In this document: positions 1 to 11,052 of the stretch, piece by piece
How positions within the stretch are numbered: position 1 is the stretch's first letter
Layout: the number at the start of each line of letters is the position of its first letter
NCBI GenBank assembly: GCA_046349635.1
Contig: JAXMBX010000058.1
Location: 1-30,307, forward strand
DNA: 30,307 bases
Direction of reading: 5' to 3'
Origin: JAXMBX01 sp046349635
GTDB lineage: Bacteria; Planctomycetota; Planctomycetia; Planctomycetales; Planctomycetaceae
The notes under the pieces: model-generated
What the model was told of the DNA's origin: nothing
The model's input: the letters and a program-made list of their open reading frames with translations, nothing else
Database searches by the model: none
Position numbers and translations under genes: made by a program

Positions 1-600
1 CGGGTTCACTTCCTTCGCCTGCGGACTGTTCTCCGTCCGCCACGAAATGTTGTTCGAATAGGCGCAACTGTATCCCGAGTCGCAGTTCCCCACGACGTTC
101 CCCGAGTCGCATCCCATTTCCAGCGACGGCAGCCGGGTCATGTCCCCCAGTTTCCACGCGGCCATCTGATCGACCGACACACCGATGCGGATATCCGCCC
201 CGTGCGTCTTTCGCGCCTGACAGCAGGTCAGGAATGCCGCCAACGCCCGCGCATGGTCTCCCCCGCCGTCGCCATTGGCCCGGGCGGTGTTCAACGTCAA
301 CCCGCTCAATACCATGATCGAGTCTCGGAACGCTTCCAAAGGCTTGAGCGTCGGGGTGTATTCGAAATCCGCCCCCGTCTTCGCCGGACGCCAGTGTTCC
401 ATGCTCACGCCATTCGGCACGTACAGGAAAGCCGCCCGTCGCGGAGGTTCGTTCCCGGTCACTGCCGGGGCGATATTATTCGTCGCTGCTGCGTGCGCCG
501 TCAGCGGCATCCCTTCCAGCCAGGGCAACGCAATCGCGGCACCAAACCCGTGCAGCACCGTCCGCCGCGAGATTCCCTGGTTGTTCGTGTTCATACTCAT
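1..600 (-). CDS. DUF1552 family exported protein, N-terminal part
   Basis: The reading frame is open from an ATG at 600 down to the left edge of the window, so about 200 codons of the N-terminus are present and the gene continues outside. A twin-arginine signal is visible (ISRRTVLHGFG, residues 10-20, followed by AAIALPWL), so the protein is probably exported folded by the Tat system. Mature sequence such as RRAAFLYVPNGVSMEHWRP and SLEMGCDSGNVVGNC fits the planctomycete DUF1552 family, whose biochemical role is unknown. The start is supported by an AAGGTG ribosome-binding sequence just upstream (about 606-611 on the minus strand). It lies 89 bp downstream of the DUF1592 cytochrome on the same strand; DUF1592/DUF1552 pairs are a standard planctomycete arrangement and probably form one transcript and one functional unit. 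No frameshift was seen in this part. Confidence 0.9.
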   Translation of the reverse strand, partial: MSMNTNNQGISRRTVLHGFGAAIALPWLEGMPLTAHAAATNNIAPAVTGNEPPRRAAFLYVPNGVSMEHWRPAKTGADFEYTPTLKPLEAFRDSIMVLSGLTLNTARANGDGGGDHARALAAFLTCCQARKTHGADIRIGVSVDQMAAWKLGDMTRLPSLEMGCDSGNVVGNCDSGYSCAYSNNISWRTENSPQAKEVNP

Positions 601-689
601 GGCTCACCTTTTTCCGTCGTGTGCCACTGGCTTCGCCAGTGATTTCCATTCGTACTGTTGCTGCGATCCGTCTCCACCAAAACGTAACT

Positions 690-3038
690 TCAAGGCTCCA
701 TCTTCGCAGACCGGCGGCGCTGGAAGGGATCGCTCATCACGATCCCCTCGATCAGCGCGGAGAACTTGTAGTCCTTCTGCTTCAATGAAACGGCAATCGC
801 ATCCACGGCGCATTTGTCGTAATACTCTAACCCACGTCCCAGTCCGTATGTCAACATCTTCTCCACCACGCACCGGGTAAACTCATCCTTGTGCTTCAGC
901 AGCACGTTCCGCATCTGCTTGGGAGTCTTGAATGATTCCCCGCCCGGCAGTTCTCCACCGGGCTCGATGTCGAAATTCCCGTCCTTCGTCCGCCACCCGC
1001 CGATTCCGTCAAAATTCTCCAGCCCGAAACCAAGCGGATCCATGCGCTGGTGGCAGGAGGCGCACCCCGGATTGCTCCGATGAGCCTCCATCCGCTGACG
1101 CAAGGAACCCTTGGCTTTTCCTTCGGCACTTTCATCCAGATCATTCACCATCGGAGGGGGAGGCGGTGGTGCAGCCCCCAGAATATTTTCCAGAATCCAT
1201 TTTCCCCGCTTCACCGGAGAAGTCCGCGTCGGATTCGACGTCACCGTCAGGATCGACCCGTGCGTCAGCACTCCTCCCCGTTCGTCATTCGTGAAGTTGA
1301 CCTTCTGCAGTTCCGCTCCCTTGATCCCCTTGATGCCGTAATGCTTCGCCAGGCGTTCATTCACGAACGTGTAATCCGCATCCAGCATCTCCAGGACGCT
1401 CCGATCCCCCTGGATCAGGTTCTCGAAGAACAGTTCCGTCTCCCGCCGCATCGCGGTCCGCAGTGCGTCATCGAAATTCGGAAACGCCCCCTTGTCCGGC
1501 GCGATCGAGCTCAGGTTTCGCAACTGTAGCCACTGGCCGGTGAAATTCTCCACCAGCGTCCGCCGCTTCGGGTCCGTCAGCATCCGCGCGACCTGCTTCT
1601 TTATCACGTCAGAGCGATGCAGTTCCCCCTTCGCCGCGACTGCAAACAACTCCTCGTCCGGCATGCTGCTCCACAGGAAGTAGGACAACCGCGTCGCCAG
1701 TTCGTAGTCGTTCAGCGTTCGCACCACCTCCGGCTTGATCGTCGCCGGGTCCGATTCCACACGAAACAGGAACTGCGAGGACATCATCACCGCCGTCAAG
1801 GCCGTCCGTAGACTCGCCAGGTACGAATCTCCTCCCGTCCGCCGGTTTTGGAACAACGTCGCGTATTGCGCCACTTCGTCCGCCGTCGCCGGACGTCGAA
1901 ACGCACGCGTCACGAACCGCTGGACGATCTTCTCCACGCAGGCCTTCTCATCGCTCCCGTCACTTTTCGGACGGCAGACCAGAATCAGCTCCTCGCTCAA
2001 TGTCGGCGATTCGTCAATGGGCCCCTGCATGTCGATGTACTCAAACAGCATCTCCCCTTTGGTCGTTCCGACACGCTTGACGCTGACCAGATGCCGCCCC
2101 GCCGGAATCGACAACCGCACCGGATGCGTCTTCACTTTCATGTCGTTGAATTCGACCACCTTGATCGGCTTACCATCCAGGCGCAGTTCCAGCTTCTTCG
2201 GTTCATCCTTGTCGTTGCTGCTCAACCCCCGGACATTCGCGATGTAGTCATACTCGGCGGCGCTCTCGACGTCCGATCCAATCTCCACACCGACCGCCAG
2301 CAACCGGCCGTACTTCCCTTTTTCGGGAGCTTCTTTCCCCGCGATCACTTTCATTTCCCGCGATGGGTACCGTCGCACCGGACCGTTGACGATCTCTCCC
2401 TCGCGAAGCGCTGCTTCCATCACCCGTTCCGTCGCCGCCAGGTACTTTTCGAACAACACCGGAGGCAACGACAGCACATCCCCGATGTGGTCGAACCCGT
2501 ACCCGCTGTCATCCGCCGGAAAATCATCCGCCGGGCGGAGATCAACGCCCGTCAGGTCCCGGACCGTATTGTTGTATTCCACCCGGTTCAGGCGTCGCAT
2601 CGTCACCCGTCCCGGCTCGATCCCCTTGCTGCAATCGACACTGTTCAGCACCTTGTCGATCACCTTGACCAGTGCCTCTTTCTCCGCCACAGTCGGCTGG
2701 GGTTTGTCTTCGGGGGGCATCTCATTCGCCCGCAACACCCGCTGCACTGTCGTCCACGTCGTCCGAGCTTTCAGCAGGGACAATTCCGTCCCATAAACGG
2801 TGAGGTCCAATTCCCCACTTTTCTTCTTTGGGCTGTGGCATTCCACACAATATTTCTGGAGCAGGGGAGTGATCTCTTTCCCGACCACATCCGCGACAGG
2901 CTTGATGGCTGCCGGTTTTTCCTCAGCGGCGGACACCCCCACCCCAAAGCACCCTAAAGCGAGGGCGCACAGCAACCGGACGCAGAAGTCAGCCCCTCCA
3001 CGCAGCCCGGCAAACGGCATTGACGCATAAACATTCAT
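690..3038 (-). CDS. DUF1592/DUF1588/DUF1587/DUF1585 exported c-type cytochrome
   Basis: An intact 782-residue protein. Residues 1-38 form a Sec-type signal (hydrophobic LLCALALGCFGVGVSAA). A heme-binding CVECH follows at residues 64-68. The usual planctomycete domain string comes next: DUF1587 (about 142-207, MRRLNRVEYNNTVRDLTGVD), DUF1595 (about 365-430), DUF1592 (about 405-530, LNDYELATRLSYFLWSSMPD), DUF1588 (about 560-665, with the poly-proline APPPPPPMVND and a second heme motif, CASCH, in NPGCASCHQRMDPLGFG) and C-terminal DUF1585 (about 690-775, EKMLTYGLGRGLEYYD). Length and order are normal for the family. The protein should be periplasmic and bind two hemes; the reaction is unknown, although these proteins are often proposed to act in oxidative polysaccharide breakdown. 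An alternative start is Met7. It is followed by its usual partner, the DUF1552 gene. Confidence 0.93.
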   Translation of the reverse strand: MNVYASMPFAGLRGGADFCVRLLCALALGCFGVGVSAAEEKPAAIKPVADVVGKEITPLLQKYCVECHSPKKKSGELDLTVYGTELSLLKARTTWTTVQRVLRANEMPPEDKPQPTVAEKEALVKVIDKVLNSVDCSKGIEPGRVTMRRLNRVEYNNTVRDLTGVDLRPADDFPADDSGYGFDHIGDVLSLPPVLFEKYLAATERVMEAALREGEIVNGPVRRYPSREMKVIAGKEAPEKGKYGRLLAVGVEIGSDVESAAEYDYIANVRGLSSNDKDEPKKLELRLDGKPIKVVEFNDMKVKTHPVRLSIPAGRHLVSVKRVGTTKGEMLFEYIDMQGPIDESPTLSEELILVCRPKSDGSDEKACVEKIVQRFVTRAFRRPATADEVAQYATLFQNRRTGGDSYLASLRTALTAVMMSSQFLFRVESDPATIKPEVVRTLNDYELATRLSYFLWSSMPDEELFAVAAKGELHRSDVIKKQVARMLTDPKRRTLVENFTGQWLQLRNLSSIAPDKGAFPNFDDALRTAMRRETELFFENLIQGDRSVLEMLDADYTFVNERLAKHYGIKGIKGAELQKVNFTNDERGGVLTHGSILTVTSNPTRTSPVKRGKWILENILGAAPPPPPPMVNDLDESAEGKAKGSLRQRMEAHRSNPGCASCHQRMDPLGFGLENFDGIGGWRTKDGNFDIEPGGELPGGESFKTPKQMRNVLLKHKDEFTRCVVEKMLTYGLGRGLEYYDKCAVDAIAVSLKQKDYKFSALIEGIVMSDPFQRRRSAKMEP

Positions 3039-3107
3039 TCATCAGAAGTATACCGCCCAGAATCACCCCGCGGAAGCCCCAGCCCCCATTCTGAACTGCA
3101 TCAAAAT

Positions 3108-4363
3108 TCAGCATTTAAGCACTTTTCCCGCCCGCACGAATCCCCCCTGGACGACCGCAATAAATTTCTCGTAGTCCTCCAGCAGCCGGATGTTCTTCGT
3201 CACATCCCCCGGCACCACCAGCACGTCCGCCAATTTCCCCACTTCGAGTGTCCCCAGTTCCTCGCCCCGCCCCACAATCTCAGCCCCCGTCCGGGTCGCA
3301 CAGGTGATCACTTCCAGCGGCGTGAACCCGACATACTCCACGAAGAACGTCAACTCCTTCGCGTACGTTCCATGTGGGTTCCACGCGAAGCCATAGTCCC
3401 CCCCCATCCCCAGCCGGCCCCCGGCCTTCAGGATCCGCCGCGCACTCTCCGCACCCCCTTCCAGCGTTTCCTGATGCCCATCAATCACACTCTGCGGCAT
3501 CTTGAACTTCGGGCCGTTCTCAATGCTCGCCTGTTCGAAGTACAGCGCCGCACCACCGAAACGTTTCTCGCGAGAATCATGTCCAACACTTCGTTATCGA
3601 TGAACGTTCCATGCTCCAGCGTGTCGAACCCCGCCTTCAAAGCGTTCTTGCACCCTTCAGCGCGCGGCAGTGCCCCGTCACTTTCATTCCGTGATTGTGC
3701 GCCGTAGCGACCACCGCCTCCATTTCTTCAAACGTCATGCACAGCGTATGGTGATCGTTCGTGTCCGGCGCCGCCGCATCCCCCGTGATGGCGGTTCACC
3801 CATTCGACGCCATCCTTCACCAGCTTCCGCACGGCAGACCGCGCCTCCACCGGCCCGTTGATCAACAGCACCAGCCCCTCCATACCGATCCGCCGGAAAT
3901 CCGGGTTCCAGTCCATCAACCCGCCCACGCCACAGATCTCCCGCCCGGCTCGCCGACAACCGTGGCCCGACAGTCACCCCTTCCTCGATCGCCTTCTTCA
4001 GCCACACGTCGACGTTAAACAGGCACCCGCCGCTCCGCGGTTGTGTATCCGCATTCGAGCCGCCAGTTTCGCATTCGCCGCCGCCAGCAGCGTCACATAC
4101 TCCACCGGGTACTTGATGTCCAGATCCTCCAGGGCAGCGACATTGAAGTACGTCGCGTGAAAATGCGCCTCAACCAGCCCCGGCAGAATGGTCCCCCTCA
4201 GCGTCAATCTTCGCCCGGCCCAACCGCCGCCCACTCTTCGGCCCGACGTAGGTGATCACCCCTCCTCTGGATCACCACCGCCCCGTCTCGAATCGGTGCT
4301 CCCCCATTTCCATCTACCAATTCGCCCATTCGAAATGAGCATCACCCCACTCGCCGTCTTCAT
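3108..4363 (-). CDS. Amidohydrolase family protein, split by several frameshifts
   Basis: Pieces of one metal-dependent amidohydrolase are spread over all three minus frames. Near the start, MLISNGRI continues as VDGNGGAPIRDGAVVIQR if one G is removed, then GVITYVGPKSG, the N-terminal beta-sandwich typical of imidazolonepropionase/dihydroorotase-like enzymes. Next come LPGLVEAHFHATYFN (the H-x-H metal site) and a C-terminal 130-residue block (3108-3500) ending in GTLEVGKLADVLVVPGDV, the classic amidohydrolase C-terminal motif. GMGGDYGFAW lies where the family normally has the metal-ligand Asp. The substrate cannot be told. Start candidates are ATG 4363 or ATG 4342, the second preceded by a purine-rich GAGTGGGG. 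The gene lies between the alpha/beta hydrolase and the DUF1592 gene on the same strand. Shifts cluster at 3500-4330; I read them as sequence errors, but a pseudogene is possible. Confidence 0.72.
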
Positions 4364-4380
4364 AGTCTGCCATAACTTGT

Positions 4381-4439
4381 CCTCACCCACTCCTCCGTGG
4401 GGAAAGGGCAGGGTGAGGGGGCGGTACAATCGTCTCTGA
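4381..4439. repeat. Dispersed intergenic repeat, copy 1
   Basis: A short G/C-rich element with a broken inverted repeat (CCTCACCC near 4381, GGGTGAGG near 4411) and the tail GTACAATCGTCTCTGA. The order (stem, GATGAGGGGGC-like core, AATCGTCTCTGA tail) recurs at 21561-21624 and 24768-24838 in the same orientation. This copy begins 6 bp beyond the stop codon of the minus-strand hydrolase and may act in transcript 3' ends. Confidence 0.7.
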
Positions 4440-4445
4440 CTTAAA

Positions 4446-5469
4446 TTACCTTCGTGACGAAACGCGGTTGGTGACCACACTCAACTCCCAAACGTCACAC
4501 GCGCCACTGTCCAGAGCGTTTCCGTCACCTGAAATCACAAACTCCCCTAGGAACTGCATCGTCTGATAAATCACATCCTGCGTCCGGGGCCAGTGCATCA
4601 CGTGTCCCACACTCTTCAAGGGCACCACCGCACAATCCCGGATCGCCTCCCGGCAATACGCATCCTCATCACTCAGCATTCTCATGGGCAGCTTCCCCAG
4701 CATCAACGGACACTGAATGCTCCGCACTTCTTCTTTCCAGTCGAATCCCTCCATCCATGTCCCGTCCACCACCGGCCGTAACACTTTGTCAATCCGCATC
4801 AGTCCTCCTGCGTCGTAAACCGCAGCGAGGCATGATCCCCGCAACTCCGATAGCTTCCCCCGCGCTTCCCGGTGATCGGATCGTCCACCATCAGCTCCCC
4901 ATCCGCCAGGCTGCTTCGGCGATATCCCCTCCAGCGGCAACGTTCCATACACCTGCGTGAAATACCGATGCCACGCCGATTCCCGGATTCCCGCTCCCCA
5001 TCGTGTACAACGGCGGATCCTCCAGCAGAATGCACTGCACAGCCTCCGGCACCCTGGCCGCAATTCCCATCGCCACTCATAGCACCCAGCGAATGCCCGT
5101 AGATCACAAGGTTCTTCCACCCTGCGCCCGGACAAGTGCGACCCCGTCATTCACATAATCCGCCACCAGGTACGAACTCAGCCCCTTCGTCGATTCTCCA
5201 TGCCCCCGGTGATCGAGCGCATGCACCTGGTACTGCTCCCCCCACACCCCATACAGCGCCCCAAACGTCTGCCATCTTCTTATTGCCGTGCATCACCAGC
5301 ATGGGGGACCGCTTCCGATCTTCCCGATCCACAACGGATCGCGTTGGGCAAACGCGTCCGCCGACATATCCGTCCACCACGCCGATGCGCAGTTCAATTC
5401 CAGCCGTGTCTCCGCACCGTTTTCCGCCACATGATGCACCGGCAACCGTCGTTCGAGCAGCATCTGCAT
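4446..5469 (-). CDS. Alpha/beta-fold hydrolase, frameshifted
   Basis: Fragments in different minus frames make one serine hydrolase of about 335 residues. Read in order: PMLVMHGN (oxyanion-hole strand, HG), VHALDHRGHGEST when the frame is switched, NLVIYGHSLGAMS (nucleophile elbow G-H-S-L-G), AVQCILLEDPPLY, then a C-terminal block open to 4446 with RIDKVLRPVVDGTWMEGFDW and SVGHVMHWPRTQ, whose first His is the likely catalytic base. It looks like a cytoplasmic hydrolase without a signal peptide. The start is probably the ATG at 5469 (MQMLLERRLPV), 174 bp from the divergent ThuA-fusion gene. The last 12 codons overlap a 14-bp sequence also found in the stem-loop at 21703-21775, so the original stop may lie a little earlier. 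Substrate unknown; the frameshifts look like base-calling errors. Confidence 0.72.
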
Positions 5470-5642
5470 TCACTCCCCGGATTTGACACCCTCATCGCAC
5501 CCGCGATATCGTTGCCTTGATCCGATTGATTGTTTGGAAGGCTTGGATTATCCCCAATCCCTCCCAAAAAATCTCCTCATTTTGTTACCAGCGACTCAAC
5601 TAGCCCCAGCGCTTCCGCGCGGGGTTCCGTGGAAAGCCACCC
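5470..5642. promoter_or_regulatory. Divergent intergenic region
   Basis: A gap of 173 bp separates the divergent hydrolase (minus) and ThuA-fusion (plus) starts, so both promoters should lie here. It contains a small AT-richer block (about 5520-5590) and a GGATT/AATCC inverted repeat (5545-5549 and 5556-5560). I could not assign convincing -35/-10 boxes. Confidence 0.3.
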
Positions 5643-8600
5643 ATGCTGCATTCTGCTGGATCACTCTCCTCCTCACCTCCTCGCTCGCGGCCGCCGAACC
5701 GAAAACATCGTGATCGTCGCCGTGGTGAAGAAAAGCCACGGCCCGGAAGGGAACGGGATTCACGACTATACGGTCCGCCAAGCTCGTGAAAGTTCTGCTC
5801 GATAACTCCAACATCAAGGACCAGGTTCGCGTCCAGTATCACCTCGTCGGCTGGCCCCAGGATCAATCCTCTTCGAGTCCGCCGACTCTATCCTCATCAT
5901 CTCCGATGGTCGCGACGGCGATCTCTATGAAGAAGCCCCGCACCTCCAGTCGGACGACCGGGTGAAATTTCTCCAGCGGCAATTCGACCGGGGTTGTGGT
6001 CTCATGACCTTCCACTTCTCCACCTTCGCCCCGGATAAATACGCCGATCATGCTATTCTCAACGCCACCGGGGGCTACTTCGACTGGGAAACCGATGGCC
6101 AGCGTAAGTGGTACTCCGCCATCAAGACCGACACCGCCCCCCGCGATCCCGTCACCAAAACCATCCCATCAGCCGAGGCCTCAAACCGTTCACCCTCAAG
6201 GAAGAGTTCTACTTCAACATCCGCTTCCCCCGCCGATTCCAAATCCGTCACCCCATCCGGGAAGTCCCCGCTCCCCGGCCGCCCCGAACAAGGCAAAGTC
6301 GTCGCCCGGCACACGAATCCCCCCGCGCGCGGTCGGTACCACCGTCGGCCATTTCTACGAGAACTGGAAGCAGGATCAGTTCCGCAAGATGATCCTCAAC
6401 GCCCTTTCCTGGACCGCCAAGGTGGACATCCCGGAGCAGGGCGTCGAGTCCACCCATGCCACGCATGCCCAGGTCACCGCGGCTTCCCGCCGGAGGGGAG
6501 GGGACCGCCCGCGCCACGCTCGACACCCGCCCCATCAAGGCCCTCCTCTCTTCGCTGGCAATACCGCCCACAAATGGCACAACTGGGAAAAGACCACCCC
6601 CGCTACCAAGTCCCTCCTCGAGCCGCGACTTTCGCATCGCCGTCGATGTCTCCTACGACATTGAAGACCTCTCCCGGAAAATCTCGCTGACTATCGTTTT
6701 ATCGTCCAGAACTACTGCAACTGGCAAGACCCCAAGCCTCTTTCGGCAGCTTCGCCGCAAACCGCCTTCGTCAACTACCTCCAGAGCGGCGGTGGCCTCC
6801 TCCTCATCCATTTCGCCAACGGGGCGCCTTCCACCTTTTCGCTCCCCAAAGCGGAAGCCTCCGACTGGCCCGAATACCGCAAGATCGCCCGACGCGTCTG
6901 GGATCACAAAGCCACCAGCGGCCGCACGATCCCTTCGGCCAGTTCCAGGTCAACATCACCACGCTCGCCGATCCCATCACCGCCGCCTCAAATCATTCGA
7001 CGTCAACGATGAACTCTACTTCCGCCAGGCCGGGACCGAACCCGTCACACCACTGATCACCGCCCACTCAAAAGTGACGAAACAGGACGAACCCCTCGCC
7101 TGGACCTACACCTACGGCAAGGGAAAAATCTTCCAGACCCTGATGGGGCACAGTGAAAAAACCTACGACGTCTTCGAACCCCGCGAAATCCTCCGCCGTG
7201 CCGCTGCCTGGGCCGCCTCTCGTCCGATCGTCCCTCTCACCCCGGCTGACGATCCGCTTCCCGCAATCAAGTCTACCAAGTCGCGAAAATATCCCCCGCT
7301 CCTGGTCGCTTTGGGCAAGCCCTCGACACTCGCGTTTCACCGGTTGCAGCCCCCGGCAAGAAAGGTTATCGCCGCCCCCCCCTCACCGCGGAACTCCACG
7401 CCCAACTCTTCTCTAAAGCCAACTACAACATCCTCCTCGCCAACGAAACCAAAGGTTCTCCCACCCACTGGGAAATCTTCTCGATGCCCGGCTCGGGACA
7501 CTTCACCGCCTATCTCCCCGGCCATCAGCCCGATCACGTTCACTCCACCATCGATATCGCCGATGGCAAATGGCACCACCTCGGCTTTGTCTACGAACCC
7601 GAACGCATCCGCCTCTTTGTCGATGGCAAGCTCGCCGCCGATCAGAAAGTCACCCCCCGCAACAGCCAGACCACGCAGGAAGAACTGATGATCGGCTCAC
7701 TCGTCGAGCGAGGCATCGAATCCCAGGGGCTCATCGACGACGTCCGCATTTCAAAAGGTGCCCGCGATCTTTCTTCCGTCCCAACCGCCGCCGCCAAGCC
7801 CGATGACAACACTCTCTCCCTCTGGTCCTTCGACACCGAAGACAAAGGCAAATTCCCCGACACCGGCTCTTTGAAAAACGCCGCCCGTCCCGCCGGTAAC
7901 GCCCCCATTCCCGCCGCACAGCGTCAAGGTCCCGTCCCTCCCGATGGTTCCAACGCGACCCCCGTTGATCCCAGCCTCCAGGTCAAACTCATCAGCCGCT
8001 CCGAGGAAGATGCCTACATGGGGGTCAAAGTCGATCGCGCCGGCCAGATCTTCGTCGGCGCCCGAGATGCCCTCTTTAAATTCCGTCCTGATGGGCAGGG
8101 GGGCTTCCTCCCCCGCGAGGAAATCTATCGCTTTCCCAAGGACTCCCTCATCATGGGACTCGAGTATCTGGGGGACGACCTCTACGTCCTTACCGCCAAC
8201 GCCCTCTATCTCCTCCCCGGTGCCCGCACCCGCACCACCGACATCAAACCGAAACGCCTCATCTGGGGTCTTCCCCTCGATCTTCACATCAGCTTCCATT
8301 GCCTTGCCTGGGGTCCCGAAGGGGATCTCTACCTGAACCACGGCGACCCGCTCCTCAACTATGGCGACTACGACCGCGCCGACCACTGGGGGCACTGGAC
8401 CTATTTCTGCCAGCCTGAAGGAACCCGCGTCCCTTATACCGGCGTCGGTGCCGTCCTCCGCTGCAAACCGGATGGCTCACAACTCCGCGTCGTCGCCACC
8501 GGCCTCCGGGGCCCCGTCGGCCTCGCCTTCGATCCCCACTGGAACCTCTTCACCAACGAAAACGACCACGAAAGCCGCGCCGATCTCTACGCCCCCGCCA

Positions 8601-10917
8601 AGCTCATGCACGTCACCCCGCACATCGACTTCGGCTGGCCCCGGGGCTGGATCGCTTCCAAGACACCCAACCGTCACGACCTCATCGAACCCATGATCGC
8701 CACCCTCGGTCGAGGCGTCCCCTGCGACCTCGTCTACTACGGCGAATCCCTCCTCCCCGAAAAATACCGCGGCGCTCCTCCTCATGGACCGCTGGGACCG
8801 CAGCACCATTCAAGCCTATCCTTACCAGCCCCGCGGCAGCGATTTCCAGACCACCGAGCAACCCTTTGTTCAAGGGGAAAATCTCGCCCGCCCCGTCGGC
8901 CTCTGCACACTCAGACCGGCCACCTCTTCATCGCCAATACCTCCACCAGCAACGTCTGGTCCCCTACTGCGGCAGCGACCTCTGGATGATCACCTCGAAG
9001 GACACCCCACGCCCCACCCGTTGATCTCACCCACGCCTCTCCCGACACCCTCTGGAACGAACTCTCCAGCCCTTCCTGAAACCCGCCGCTCCGCCCATCT
9101 CGAAATCCTCGCCGCGGCGAGACCACCTCACCGATGCTGTCTGCGCATTCAACTCGCTCGCGACAACGACCCCGCGTATTTTCATCTCCCCTGGCTCGCC
9201 GCCTCCGGCAATGTCCCCGGCACGCAGGCCATTCTCGAAAAACTCCTCACCCACACCCGCGCTCCCCGAACTCCGTCAACTGGCTGTCAGAATCCTCACC
9301 GAGCATCCCCACCTCGCCTCGTCCAAAGACTGGATCGCCACGGCACATTAAGGACAAAGATCCCACCGTCAACTTGCCGCCCTCGCCCTGTTTCGAGCCT
9401 TCCGCCAAGTTCCCCATCGACACGGTTCTCACTCTCGCCACCAGCCCGGACACACCTACCTCCACGTCAAACCGCCACCCGCCTCCTCGCCCAAAAAATG
9501 GATGGTCAATCCATCTATGATCTTTTTCAAACACCAGCCCCAGGATCCGTCTCGCCGCCGTCCTCATCGCCGACGCGAAGTTGACTTGTTCACCGTCCTC
9601 CATTCCCAGCGAACTCCCCTCAACTATCCCCTCCCAAAACGCCTTCTTCCAACTCAAATTCGCCGACACCCCCCGACCCCATCGATCTCAAAAAGCTCGG
9701 CCGCACCGGCAGCTTCACCATCGCTGAATATTGGAAGCAGCTTCCTCCCACAAGCCCCCTCTTTCCCTTGCTAAGGCCACTCGTAAACGCCCTCCACGAT
9801 TCCGACGACGCCGTCCGTTGGCAGTCCCTCTATTACCTTCATCTCATTAACGACCCTTCGCTCGAATCAGACTCGCAAAGACTCGCCAGAAACTTCGCCT
9901 GAATCCGTTAAAGAATTTCCCCGAACGCTCTATCAACCAGGCCTGGTATGTCGGAGCATTCCCTGATGCGGAACCTAACTTCTCCCAGGTTCATCCTCCC
10001 GACGAGGCTTGCTGAACCTCGCCGCCACCCCTAGCCAAAATTTCAACGGTCAGAACCTCTCTTGGCAGTCTCTCACCGCAGCGGAATCTCAATTCCCTCT
10101 CGCCACTCCCGCGACTCGCAGCTCTCACTACTTCGCCTTCGATCTCCAGTCCGCCCAACGCCACGAAGTCGCTCTCTGGATAACTGGGCAAAGCCGAGCC
10201 AAACTCTGGCATAACGGCCGCCTCATCTATCAGCCCCCTCCCGTCGCCGCCCCGCCTGCCCCCATCTTTGTTGACATTCAACCCGGCTCGAACACGCTCC
10301 TCCTCCGCATTCAGAACACCTCTCCCGATCCCCTCGGCATCACGTTCCGCGCTCCTTCCGACGTGATCCCCACACTCCCCGAGAAAATCGACGCCGGCGA
10401 CCTCATCGCCCGCCTCAAAGCCGCCTCATCAGGCCAGGGATCGAACTCCATCCCCGAAGCCTTCCTCAAGGAAGATTGGAACCAGACCCGCACCAAGGAG
10501 CAGGCCGCCGAGGGTCGCAAACTCTTCGGCTCCCTCGGCTGTGCTAAGTGCCACCCCATCACCCCCGATCAGCAGGGGAGCGGCGCCCCCAGCCTTGCTG
10601 AAGCCAAAAAACGCTTCAACATCCCCCACATCGTCGAATCGGTCCTACTCCCGAACAAACAGGTGGCGGAGCCATTCCGCGCGACGTTGATCGTCACCAC
10701 CGCGGGCAAGCCCATCAACGGCCTCGTTGTGCAGGACACCCCCGACAGCGTCGAACTCCTCCTCCCCGACACCACCCGTATCACGCTCAAGAAATCGGAA
10801 ATCGAAGAACGCAAGCTCCTCGAAACCTCCCCCATGCCCCAGGGACTTGTCAAAACCCCCGCCGAACTCCAAGCTCTACTGGCCTATCTACTGAGCGACG
10901 TCCCGCTGCCCCCGTAA
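5643..10917 (+). CDS. ThuA-ThuA-LamG-PVC dehydrogenase-CxxCH giant fusion, frameshifted
   Basis: A single coding region of about 1,750 codons, read across many frame changes. A signal peptide (WITLLLTSSLAAAEPK, about 5660-5708) comes first. The first ThuA-like domain (about 5708-6440) shows KSHGPEGNGIHDYT, ADSILIISDGRDGDLYEEA and GHFYENWKQDQF. A second ThuA-like domain (about 6540-7240) includes NYLQSGGGLLLIHFANGAFH and GKGKIFQTLMGHSEKTYDVF. A LamG/concanavalin-like domain (about 7380-7780) includes WHHLGFVYEPERIRLFVDGK. The PVC membrane-bound-dehydrogenase propeller (about 7975-8990) includes YMGVKVDRAGQIFVGARDAL and GPVGLAFDPHWNLFTNENDH. A degraded HEAT-like stretch (about 9050-9950) follows, then a C-terminal heme domain with CAKCH at 10540-10554 and VESVLLPNKQVAEPF. 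It is presumably exported and may oxidise sugars, but the substrate is unknown. 7484-8770 is uninterrupted. The start (ATG 5643) needs one base correction to join the signal peptide. Two adjacent genes are an alternative. Confidence 0.75.
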
Positions 10918-10934
10918 TTTCTTTTGGCCGCATC

Positions 10935-11038
10935 TTGTAGGTCAGGCTGTGCCCAATGATGTTCGGCACTTTTTTTGCGCAAGACTGAGGATTGTGTCTG
11001 GTCCCTGAAGAAGGGAGGGACCCCTGCCTGACCTACAA
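10935..11038. repeat. 13-bp inverted repeat between convergent genes
   Basis: Perfect arms TTGTAGGTCAGGC (10935-10947) and GCCTGACCTACAA (11026-11038) enclose 78 bp. Inside is a second hairpin with arms GGTCCCT (11000-11006) and AGGGACC (11016-11022), plus a T7 run near 10970. It fills the gap between the convergent ThuA fusion and esterase genes, so it may act as a bidirectional terminator or be a small non-coding repeat element. Confidence 0.7.
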
Positions 11039-11052
11039 AATACAACACCTCC

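Noticed and set aside
1848..2957. 369-codon plus-strand open frame
   Set aside because: It is antisense to the intact DUF1592 cytochrome; its translation is Arg/His/Pro-rich with no domain or signal.
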